NCBI GenBank assembly: GCA_016208665.1
Contig: JACQXT010000170.1
Location: 1-5,016, forward strand
Direction: 5' to 3'
DNA from: Chitinivibrionia bacterium
GTDB taxonomy: Bacteria; Krumholzibacteriota; Krumholzibacteriia; WVZY01
DNA length: 5,016 bases
Shown here: piece by piece, positions 1-5,016 of the stretch
How the letters are laid out: each line of letters opens with the position of its first letter
Position numbering within the stretch: the stretch's first letter is position 1
Notes under the pieces: model-generated
Told to the model about the DNA's origin: nothing
The model's input: only the letters and a program-made list of their open reading frames with translations
Databases searched by the model: none
Position numbers and translations under genes: made by a program

Positions 1-1540
1 AGAGCCCCCACCCCACCATGCCGTAGTGACCGGGTGCGGAGAAATCCTTGTTTCTGTAGATATCGTCGGACACGGGAAACTGGTTGCGGAAATCGACGGG
101 GTTCTTGGGAAGTTCGGGATAGGGCTTCACCGGTTTTGCCAGGTCTTCCAGCCAGGGGATCTTCACGCCGTGAAGAAGGATCACGCCGCCCTCGTGGTCG
201 ATGGAACCGGTAAGGGTGTTCAGTATGCTGATGGTGTGACGGAGCCGCCAACTGTTGGAATAGTTCGGGCCTGCGGCGTCGCGCTTGAAGGTGGGGACAA
301 AGGCATAGGGCGCGGCCGCGGCAAAATCCTTCGCGATTTTTGCGATCGCCTTGGCAGGGACTTCGCTGATCTTTGCAGCCCACTCGGGGGTACACTTCGC
401 GGTGGTCTCTTTCAGAAGCTGGAGCACAGGCTTTGCTTCTATCTGCTGACCGTCGACGGTTATCTTGAAGGCTCCGCCTTCCAGGGCAGGTGCATCGCAG
501 GTGTCTATGGGCTCGGCCTTTTTGTGGGTAAGAGACCAGGTCATCACGGTCCCCTTGCTGTCTTTCACGGTCTTCTTCGTCTTTACGTCCACCAGGGCCG
601 GGGCGTCGCTATAGGTCTTCAGGAACTCCTTGTTGTACTTCTTGCCCGCCACGATGGCGTTCACCATTGCCAGAGCCACGGCAAGGTCCGTTCCCGGTTT
701 GATGGGATAATATTCCGTCGCAAAGGCGTCGGCCAAGGGTGTCCTCAGGGGGTTGAACATTACGATCCTGCAGCCGTTCTTCTTGCCTTCCGCCCAGTGA
801 TTGAGCATCCCTGCCTTGCCGCACTTGGAGAGGGAATCAAATCCGAACCAGACCTGGTATTTCGCCTTGTCGAAATCGTATCCCGCCACGTGGTGGGAAG
901 GTGTGTAGGTGCTTGAGTAATACTTGTTGGGGGGGTTGGTAAGCGTGAGGCAGTTGATATAGTAGTGAGTGCCGAAACACTCTGTCCTCTGGTCGCTCCG
1001 TATGGTCCCCAGAGAGCGCGCGAGTTTGTTCGTGTAAGGGTCTCCGGGAGAACACATGAGGATCTCCTCGGGCTTGAAAGTCTTCAGCTTGGCAATAATC
1101 TCATTCACTGCATCGTCGGTCTTGATGGTGACCCAGCCCGCATCGTAATCCGTGCCCTTCTTGGGGTTTGTTCTCTTCAGGGATACGAGGAGCCTGTCGG
1201 GATCATAGAGGGAATCTACGAATCCAAGGCCCTTTATGCAGAATTTGCCTCTTGCCACCGGGTCCTCCGGCCTGCCCTCGAGGGTGATCGCCCTTTCCAT
1301 ACCCGTTACCGGGTCAACGCCTACAACCACGTAGTAGGCACAATCGGCCTCGCAGGCGCGGGCACAGACCTGGGGGATCCGCTTCACTATCTTATACGGT
1401 TCCTGTTCCTGCGGGTGTTTGCCGAAGGGTGCCTGTGCGGAAAGGTTCCGCAGGGGGAAAACACTCATCGACGCTGCTGCGCCGGCCAGGGTCACGACTT
1501 TCAGAAAACCTCGCCTTGTTACTCCATCCTTGAAATCCAT
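1..1540 (-). CDS. Tat-exported molybdopterin oxidoreductase, DMSO reductase family, catalytic subunit (N-terminal 513 residues, 3' end beyond window)
   Basis: Translating the minus strand from ATG at 1540-1538 gives 513 codons without a stop up to the window edge. Residues 8-14 read TRRGFLK, a twin-arginine signal, followed by a hydrophobic stretch (about 15-28) and an AQA cleavage-like site at 35-37, so export to the periplasm is expected. C59, C63, C67 and C101 form CxxxCxxxC-x33-C, a likely 4Fe-4S site with the N-terminal spacing found in DmsA-type enzymes. Family landmarks follow: FGTHYYINC (189-197, where C197 is a possible Mo/W ligand), AKYQVWFGFD (226-235), FNPLRTPLADA (262-272), KPGTDLAVALAM (281-292) and LNTLTGSIDHEGG (440-452). 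Family members usually have 700-1000 residues, so the C-terminal pterin-binding part is missing here. The start is fixed by the Tat motif and a consensus ribosome binding site. Such enzymes reduce or oxidise small substrates (sulfur, nitrogen or arsenic oxyanions, sulfoxides, organics), normally with an iron-sulfur partner subunit. The substrate cannot be told from this fragment. Confidence 0.93.
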   Translation of the reverse strand, partial: MDFKDGVTRRGFLKVVTLAGAAASMSVFPLRNLSAQAPFGKHPQEQEPYKIVKRIPQVCARACEADCAYYVVVGVDPVTGMERAITLEGRPEDPVARGKFCIKGLGFVDSLYDPDRLLVSLKRTNPKKGTDYDAGWVTIKTDDAVNEIIAKLKTFKPEEILMCSPGDPYTNKLARSLGTIRSDQRTECFGTHYYINCLTLTNPPNKYYSSTYTPSHHVAGYDFDKAKYQVWFGFDSLSKCGKAGMLNHWAEGKKNGCRIVMFNPLRTPLADAFATEYYPIKPGTDLAVALAMVNAIVAGKKYNKEFLKTYSDAPALVDVKTKKTVKDSKGTVMTWSLTHKKAEPIDTCDAPALEGGAFKITVDGQQIEAKPVLQLLKETTAKCTPEWAAKISEVPAKAIAKIAKDFAAAAPYAFVPTFKRDAAGPNYSNSWRLRHTISILNTLTGSIDHEGGVILLHGVKIPWLEDLAKPVKPYPELPKNPVDFRNQFPVSDDIYRNKDFSAPGHYGMVGWGL

Positions 1541-1702
1541 GTACCTTTACCTCCTGTGTGGGAACGCAGGGAGTTCAACAAGAGCATGGTTCCTGCCCGC
1601 GAACGGACCAGACCCCAGACTATGAACCACCGGCTTCCTCTGTTGGGATGTTATGTGTGTAGTACGACAAAGTTGCAGAAATTGTTTCATCGGGTATTGC
1701 GC
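1541..1702 (-). other. Untranslated leader of the oxidoreductase transcript
   Basis: This stretch between the inferred transcription start and the oxidoreductase start codon carries no credible reading frame of its own. The only clear element is the ribosome binding site at its end. The 8-mer GGTTCCTG of the promoter palindrome recurs once, at 1588-1595, as a possible half-site. I recognise no known riboswitch or other structured RNA in it. The plus-strand frame across it is the tail of a shadow of the oxidoreductase. Confidence 0.45.
1549..1555 (-). promoter_or_regulatory. Consensus ribosome binding site of the oxidoreductase gene
   Basis: The minus strand reads AGGAGGT here, with 8 bases between it and the ATG at 1540-1538. 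This is a full Shine-Dalgarno match at good spacing. It decides the start codon in agreement with the Tat signal, which begins within ten residues of it. Confidence 0.9.
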
Positions 1703-1717
1703 GGTTCCTGAGGAACC
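1703..1717. promoter_or_regulatory. 15-bp perfect palindrome, candidate operator at the transcription start
   Basis: GGTTCCTGAGGAACC has 7-bp arms around one central base. It abuts the -10 box of the minus-strand promoter and covers the expected +1 position, a classic place for a repressor to bind. With such a short centre it is more likely to be read as double-stranded DNA than to act as an RNA hairpin. Its cognate regulator is unknown. It does not resemble the sites in front of the TetR gene at the right of the window. Confidence 0.5.
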
Positions 1718-1745
1718 CTTATATTTATCGCTGTAAGGTCGTCAA
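1718..1745 (-). promoter_or_regulatory. Sigma70-like promoter for the oxidoreductase gene
   Basis: On the minus strand, TTGACG (1745-1740) and TATAAG (1723-1718) each match the consensus at five of six bases, with a 16-bp spacer. The region points at the oxidoreductase, whose start codon lies about 178 bases downstream of the -10 box, so the transcript would have an untranslated leader of roughly 170 bases. The match is seen in the sequence; activity is inferred. Confidence 0.6.
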
Positions 1746-1851
1746 AAAGTCAAGTGAAATCGCGCACATACGAAGCTGCCCGGGGTCCTGATAGTAACTT
1801 TTCCTAACCAATAGCATCCCGCATACCACGAAACAAACAAAACGTTCCCTG

Positions 1852-1882
1852 AAAAAAAGGAAAGAAAGAGGGGCCAGGCCCC
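1852..1882 (-). terminator. Terminator-like hairpin with T-rich tail on the minus strand
   Basis: Read on the minus strand, GGGGCC-T-GGCCCC (1882-1870) is followed by a pyrimidine tract ending in seven T (1858-1852). A short stem plus a T tract fits a rho-independent terminator, although the T-run begins about eight bases after the stem. No gene is found upstream of it on that strand. It would stop antisense or read-through transcription coming from the repeat cluster before it reaches the oxidoreductase promoter. Confidence 0.4.
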
Positions 1883-1976
1883 CGCGTCCGAGGGCAGGCG
1901 AGAGCCCCGGAAGGGCAGAAGGTAAGAAGGTGGCTGCGCCCGCCAGGGTGAGAAGGTTTGAAGTTGAGTATCTTTA

Positions 1977-2040
1977 GCGACTTCCCTGCCTGTTCGGCAG
2001 ACAGGTGTCGCCGGGTACCCGCCATCCAAGGATGGTGGGT
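1977..2040. repeat. Cluster of inverted repeats (left module of the repeat element)
   Basis: An outer pair GCGAC (1977-1981) and GTCGC (2007-2011) encloses CTGCC (1986-1990) with GGCAG (1996-2000), or alternatively CCTGT (1989-1993) with ACAGG (2001-2005). Directly after comes a strong hairpin: ACCCGCCATCC (2017-2027) pairs with GGATGGTGGGT (2030-2040), eleven positions with one G-T pair and a two-base centre. A shortened version of the outer pair, GCGAC-ttct-GTCGC, recurs at 2103-2116 in front of the second 46-bp copy. This points to an intergenic repeat family with a variable hairpin inside. Confidence 0.6.
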
Positions 2041-2042
2041 GC

Positions 2043-2088
2043 GGGAGGCTCGCACGGCTTGGCCGGGTGAGGGGGCGACGTTAGCCCC
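2043..2088. repeat. 46-bp direct repeat, copy 1
   Basis: This stretch is identical base for base to 2123-2168. It contains CGGC-TTG-GCCG (2055-2065) and GGGGC-7-GCCCC (2072-2088), so its transcript would fold on either strand. Identity ends sharply at both ends. The copy lies between the strong hairpin at 2017-2040 and a 34-bp spacer. Function is unknown. Confidence 0.9.
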
Positions 2089-2122
2089 GGTCTTTCAGTT
2101 CAGCGACTTCTGTCGCGAGAGG

Positions 2123-2168
2123 GGGAGGCTCGCACGGCTTGGCCGGGTGAGGGGGCGACGTTAGCCCC
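2123..2168. repeat. 46-bp direct repeat, copy 2
   Basis: This is the second identical copy, offset by exactly 80 bp from the first. It ends 32 bases before the helicase start codon, so it is part of the immediate upstream region of that gene. The GGGGC/GCCCC pair at its end (2152-2168) lies just before the TACAAT box at 2170-2175. It could therefore influence helicase transcription, but nothing in the sequence proves this. Confidence 0.9.
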
Positions 2169-2169
2169 T

Positions 2170-2175
2170 TACAAT
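2170..2175 (+). promoter_or_regulatory. Possible -10 box upstream of the helicase
   Basis: TACAAT matches TATAAT at five of six positions and would start transcription about 20 bases before the TTG at 2201. No -35 box is visible at 16-18 bp; that position lies inside the GC-rich repeat copy. The box could depend on an activator, or the real promoter could lie further upstream. Confidence 0.3.
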
Positions 2176-2188
2176 AGCAAGTCTGGAC

Positions 2189-2193
2189 AAAGG
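2189..2193 (+). promoter_or_regulatory. Weak ribosome binding site supporting a TTG start
   Basis: AAAGG lies 7 bases before TTG at 2201. The frame upstream is closed by TAG at 2162-2164, and no in-frame ATG occurs before the Q and Walker A motifs. The only other plausible non-ATG start is CTG at 2183. This modest site therefore favours TTG as the start. Confidence 0.45.
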
Positions 2194-2200
2194 CCCTCTT

Positions 2201-4222
2201 TTGTACTTTAATATCGACTTCAGCAGGACCAATGCAAAAGCATCCCCGGAGGAACATTTGGCAGAAGGCAGAACCCATATCATCCAGGACCTCAAATCGC
2301 AGCTCAACGCCTCCCAGTATGAGGCGGTCACCACCACGGAAGGCCCTGTCCTCGTCATCGCAGGCGCAGGAAGCGGCAAGACGAGGGTTATAGAATACCG
2401 CTCCCTCTACCTTGTTCAGCAGGAGATCGACCCCGAATCGATCCTGCTCCTCACCTTCACCCGCCGAAGCGCCCAGGAGATGATCGAGCGGGCATCGCGG
2501 AACGATCCCCGGTGCTTGAAGATTGACGGCGGCACCTTTCACTCCTTTGCGAGCAAGACCTTGAGGGTCTACAGCAAGAATCTCGGCTTGTCCAACTCCT
2601 TTACCATATATGATGAGGGCGACGCAGAGGAGGCGATCCGGCGCTGCTGCAACAAGATGGGATACGACCAGGACAAGGAGTTCCCCAAGAAGAACGAGCT
2701 GAAGAACGTCTTCAGTCTCTGCATCAATAAAGGGATGGCGGTTGACGACGCGGTCCTTGCGACCTACGTGGATTACGAGGACCGGCTCGGGGAGATCAAG
2801 ACCGTACAGAAGGAGTATGCCGAGTATAAGCTCAGGAACAACTGCGTCGATTACGACGACCTCCTGGTCTATCTCAGGGTCGTCCTCGGCATAGATGAGA
2901 TACGGGAGCGGCTCTCATCGAGGTACCGGTATATCATGGTCGACGAATTCCAGGACACCAACGGCGTCCAGGCGGATATCGTCCGGCTTCTCGCCATGAA
3001 GCACGGCAACGTGATGGTCGTCGGGGACGATGCACAGAGCATCTATGGCTTCAGGGGTGCCAACCACCTGAATATCCTTCGCTTCCCCAATGAGTTCGAG
3101 GGCTGCAAGGTCATCAAGCTCCAGGAAAACTACCGCAGCACCCAGTCCATCCTCGATGTGGGCAATGCGGTCCTGAACAACATGTCCCACAAATTCGAGA
3201 AACGGCTGGTGTCGGCAACGGGCGCCGTGGGCCAGCAACCAATGCTCACATGCTTTGACGACGTCTACGAGGAGGCTGCCTGGCTTGCGCGCAAGGTTCA
3301 GGCCATGAAGGGGAGAGGCATTGCCTTGCGGGATATGGCGGTGCTCTTCCGGACTGCCTTCACCTCCATGCCCCTCCAGACCGAACTGATACGGGAGGGG
3401 GTACGGTTCAAGCTCTTCGGGGGGCGCAAATTTTACGAGATGGCCAATGTGCGCGATGTGGTCTCCTATCTGCGGCTCGTGGCCAACCCTGCCGATGAGC
3501 TGGCATGGCACCGGGTCCTCATGCTCCTGCCCGGTATCGGCGCCAGGACTGTGGAAAGGCTGCTTCAGCTCATCGTCCATTACCACAGCCTGGCCGATAT
3601 TATCGACAAAGTCTTCACGCCCTTCTGCAGCGGCCAGAAGAACTCGGAGGTGTTCGTCTCCCTGAAGAAGCTTCTCGGGGACCTTTGTGCTCCCTCCATA
3701 CTCCCGGCCCGGCAGGTGGAACTCGTCATGGGGCATTACGAACCCATAATGAGGCTGAAATACAAGAAGGAACCGTCGAGGGTAAAGGAACTCTTCATGC
3801 TGGGGCAGATGGCCCAGAGGTACCGCACCCTGAAGGACTTTCTTGCCGATGTGGCTGTCGACCCTGACAAGGATGCAAATGATGATGATTTCGAGTACCT
3901 CACCCTCTCCACGGTCCACTCGGCAAAGGGGCTCGAATGGGGCAAGGTCTTCATTATCGGGCTTGTGGACGGCATCTTCCCGTCGAACAGGTCCGTCGAC
4001 GATGCGGCCGACCTGGAGGAGGAGAAGAGGCTCTTTTACGTGGCAGTCACCAGGGCAAAGGAGGAACTCTTCTTGAGCTTCTACACCGCTAAGGGCGCCA
4101 ACGAGTATGTAAAGGCAAGGCGCTGCAGGTTCCTCGACCCTGAAAACGTGGGAAAGACCTTCGACACTAGGACCATGGAGCCTGTCTCCAGACCCGTGTA
4201 CCGCAGGTCAGGGTACAGGTAG
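2201..4222 (+). CDS. UvrD/Rep/PcrA-like superfamily 1A ATP-dependent DNA helicase
   Basis: The 673-residue protein carries the full SF1A set in order: Q motif LNASQYEAV (35-43), Walker A AGAGSGKT (54-61), motif Ia LLLTFTRRSAQEM (82-94), Ib GTFHSFA (111-117), Walker B VDEFQD (247-252), motif III VVGDDAQSIYGFRGA (273-287), motif IV QENYRST (308-314), the helix-hairpin-helix-like LPGIGARTVERLL (443-455), motif V STVHSAKGLEW (570-580) and motif VI EEEKRLFYVAVTRA (606-619). All catalytic residues are present, so it should be an active 3'-5' translocase in the cytoplasm. Roles in repair, replication restart or clearing proteins from DNA are known for the family. Length is normal for Rep/PcrA. The C-terminal tail after motif VI is short and ends in a basic segment, with no nuclease domain, which argues against AddA or RecB. 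About 34 residues precede the Q motif, somewhat long, so the start is less certain than the rest. It appears to be a single-gene unit. Whether it is Rep, PcrA/UvrD or a paralogue cannot be settled from sequence reading alone. Confidence 0.95.
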   Translation: MYFNIDFSRTNAKASPEEHLAEGRTHIIQDLKSQLNASQYEAVTTTEGPVLVIAGAGSGKTRVIEYRSLYLVQQEIDPESILLLTFTRRSAQEMIERASRNDPRCLKIDGGTFHSFASKTLRVYSKNLGLSNSFTIYDEGDAEEAIRRCCNKMGYDQDKEFPKKNELKNVFSLCINKGMAVDDAVLATYVDYEDRLGEIKTVQKEYAEYKLRNNCVDYDDLLVYLRVVLGIDEIRERLSSRYRYIMVDEFQDTNGVQADIVRLLAMKHGNVMVVGDDAQSIYGFRGANHLNILRFPNEFEGCKVIKLQENYRSTQSILDVGNAVLNNMSHKFEKRLVSATGAVGQQPMLTCFDDVYEEAAWLARKVQAMKGRGIALRDMAVLFRTAFTSMPLQTELIREGVRFKLFGGRKFYEMANVRDVVSYLRLVANPADELAWHRVLMLLPGIGARTVERLLQLIVHYHSLADIIDKVFTPFCSGQKNSEVFVSLKKLLGDLCAPSILPARQVELVMGHYEPIMRLKYKKEPSRVKELFMLGQMAQRYRTLKDFLADVAVDPDKDANDDDFEYLTLSTVHSAKGLEWGKVFIIGLVDGIFPSNRSVDDAADLEEEKRLFYVAVTRAKEELFLSFYTAKGANEYVKARRCRFLDPENVGKTFDTRTMEPVSRPVYRRSGYR

Positions 4223-4238
4223 AAAGCCAGCCTGCACC

Positions 4239-4277
4239 GCGGACCTCTAATCCGCAAAGAGGATCTCGAAGTCCTCT
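4239..4277 (+). terminator. Two adjacent hairpins after the helicase, possible transcription end
   Basis: GCGGA (4239-4243) pairs with TCCGC (4251-4255), and AGAGGA (4258-4263) pairs with TCCTCT (4272-4277). They begin 17 bases after the helicase stop codon. There is no T-run directly behind the second stem; the nearest, ATTTTTAT, starts about ten bases later. This is a weak candidate for the end of the helicase transcript. Confidence 0.3.
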
Positions 4278-4376
4278 CATCCGGCCATTTTTATCCAATC
4301 TTTCCGATTTTCGCGTCAAGAGTTAGATACCCTGCAAATCGTTGCCAGTATTGCCTTTGCCGCTATTCTGCGGATG

Positions 4377-4395
4377 TGCCGAAACTGGTTCGGCA
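4377..4395. repeat. Inverted repeat TGCCGAA-5-TTCGGCA
   Basis: This perfect 7-bp stem with a 5-base loop lies between the helicase and the TetR promoter. It is followed by a pyrimidine-rich tract (about 4411-4429) rather than a clean T-run. It may be a second terminator for the helicase or a protein site upstream of the TetR -35 box. The sequence does not decide between these. Confidence 0.4.
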
Positions 4396-4427
4396 GTGTA
4401 TACAAAGCCACTTTCCCTCTTCTTTTC

Positions 4428-4456
4428 TTGACTCCGGTGTGAAATATATGTTAAAC
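4428..4456 (+). promoter_or_regulatory. Sigma70-like promoter for the TetR-family gene
   Basis: TTGACT (4428-4433, five of six consensus bases) is followed after 17 bp by TTAAAC (4451-4456), which matches at only three of six. The start codon is 47 bases beyond the -10 box. The poor -10 coincides with the operator-like palindrome, as is common where a repressor controls its own gene. Confidence 0.45.
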
Positions 4457-4482
4457 ATGTTTACTTAACGAACATGATTAAC
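4450..4482. promoter_or_regulatory. Two tandem CATG-centred operator-like sites before the TetR gene
   Basis: Site 1 is a perfect 12-bp palindrome, TAAACATGTTTA (4452-4463). Site 2, ACGAACATGATTAA (4468-4481), shares the core AACATG-N-TTA. The two CATG centres are 17 bp apart. The whole block is bounded by GTTAA (4450-4454) and TTAAC (4478-4482), with another TTAAC at 4465-4469. The position over and just downstream of the -10 box fits autorepression by the adjacent TetR-family protein, which is inference from placement. Confidence 0.55.
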
Positions 4483-4502
4483 TATGAAACTAGGGCAACA
4501 GG

Positions 4503-4994
4503 ATGAACAGACGTGAATCATCGAAGAACGAAACCAGGCGCCTCATTTTGGAGGCGGCAAAGGCCCTCTTCGCAGAAAAAGGTATGGAGGAGTCTACGCT
4601 CAGGGACATCGCGGCGAAGGCCGGGGCATCCCCCGCTTCAGTCATCGTCCACTTCAAGAACAAGACGGCCCTGCTCGAAGAAGCCCTCGTGGATGACATC
4701 GATCGAAGCTTTTCGGCCCTTGTCGGCTCCATGCCTGAAGGCGCCGGGTTTCTCGCGAGGGTGATGCACCTCTGGACCGGCATGTTGTGGGCCTACGACC
4801 GGAACAGAAACCTCTACAGGGCACTCATCAGCCATACCATATTTCAGCCGGCAGGCGAGACTCCTGGCATGTCCAAACAGTCCGACGAGTGCATCCGCCT
4901 GCTCTCCACGATGATCGAGGAGCAGAAAGCAGCCGGTGTGCTGCATCCCGACACGGACCCCTTTGTTGCCTCGGCATCCCTCTTCTCCCTTTAG
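4503..4994 (+). CDS. TetR/AcrR-family transcriptional regulator, interrupted by an in-frame TAG
   Basis: The 163 visible residues begin with a TetR-type DNA-binding domain: TRRLILEAAKALFAEKG (11-27), the helix-turn-helix TLRDIAAKAGASPASVIVHF (32-51), then KNKTALLEEAL (52-62). The usual YYYF/YHYF before the lysine pair is VIVHF here. The rest would form the helical ligand-binding and dimer domain, which is not conserved enough to name a ligand. TetR proteins generally have about 190-220 residues. Here TAG at 4992-4994 follows ASLFSL, and the same frame continues VGALIGL to the window edge. This resembles the common family ending in which a tyrosine or similar residue would sit at the stop. The gene is thus probably truncated by a nonsense mutation, or carries a sequence error. 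The start ATG has only a weak AGGG (4492-4495) as ribosome binding site. It has its own promoter with operator-like sites and may control genes to the right of the window. Confidence 0.85.
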   Translation: MNRRESSKNETRRLILEAAKALFAEKGMEESTLRDIAAKAGASPASVIVHFKNKTALLEEALVDDIDRSFSALVGSMPEGAGFLARVMHLWTGMLWAYDRNRNLYRALISHTIFQPAGETPGMSKQSDECIRLLSTMIEEQKAAGVLHPDTDPFVASASLFSL

Positions 4995-5016
4995 GTCGGG
5001 GCCCTTATCGGCCTCT

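Noticed and set aside
26..1711. Two long plus-strand open frames (26-916 and 965-1711)
   Set aside because: They lie opposite the oxidoreductase, whose minus-strand frame has a Tat signal, cysteine motif, family motifs and a consensus ribosome binding site. The plus-strand translations show no recognisable domain.
1742..2055. Minus-strand open frames in the spacer (83 and 95 codons)
   Set aside because: They run through inverted repeats and the terminator-like hairpin, lack a good ribosome binding site and have low-complexity translations without known domains.
2043..2168. CRISPR array
   Set aside because: There are only two copies, the 46-bp repeat is long for the type, the spacer is 34 bp with its own palindrome, and no cas gene is present.
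2081..2542. Minus-strand open frame of 153 codons spanning the repeat copy and the helicase 5' end
   Set aside because: It overlaps the conserved Q and Walker A coding region on the other strand and the repeat copy. It has no recognisable protein family.
2915..3919. Minus-strand open frame of 334 codons inside the helicase
   Set aside because: It is antisense to the helicase motif region, shows no family motif, and is explained by codon bias in the plus-strand gene.
2201..4222. AddA/RecB-type helicase-nuclease
   Set aside because: The protein ends about 54 residues after motif VI and has no nuclease domain; its size fits Rep/PcrA/UvrD.
4992..4994. TAG read as pyrrolysine or another recoded amino acid
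   Set aside because: Nothing in the window indicates a recoding system, and a regulatory protein is an unlikely site. A nonsense mutation or sequence error is simpler.

Overview
The window looks like a chromosomal segment of a moderately GC-rich anaerobic or facultatively anaerobic bacterium. A Tat-exported molybdopterin oxidoreductase, a UvrD/Rep-type helicase and a TetR-family regulator are consistent with a Desulfobacterota (deltaproteobacterial) source. That placement is inference from general style; no taxonomic marker is present.

Layout. (1) Positions 1-1540, minus strand: 513 N-terminal codons of a DMSO reductase-family molybdopterin oxidoreductase. The gene runs off the left edge of the window. 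It has a Tat signal, a CxxxCxxxC...C iron-sulfur motif and an excellent ribosome binding site. Long open frames on the opposite strand here are shadows of this gene. (2) Positions 1541-2200: about 660 bases without a protein gene. The left part holds the oxidoreductase leader and a strong-looking minus-strand promoter, with a 15-bp palindrome at the expected transcription start. The right part is a GC-rich cluster of inverted and direct repeats, including two identical 46-bp copies 80 bp apart, flanked on the left by a terminator-like hairpin for the minus strand. (3) Positions 2201-4222, plus strand: a complete UvrD/Rep/PcrA-like superfamily 1A helicase with all canonical motifs, probably starting at TTG. 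(4) Positions 4223-4502: a spacer with several hairpins, then a sigma70-like promoter overlapped by two tandem CATG-centred operator-like sites. (5) Positions 4503-4994, plus strand: a TetR-family regulator interrupted by an in-frame TAG. Seven family-like codons continue after the stop to the window edge, which suggests a recent nonsense mutation or a sequence error.

The oxidoreductase and the helicase are divergently oriented across the repeat cluster and do not form an operon. The helicase is a housekeeping-type DNA repair gene with no evident link to its neighbours. The TetR gene has its own promoter and probably autoregulates, perhaps also controlling genes beyond the right edge. I found no CRISPR array, tRNA, rRNA, transposase or clear novel multi-gene system. 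The least explained parts are the repeat cluster, the promoter palindrome and the interrupted regulator.
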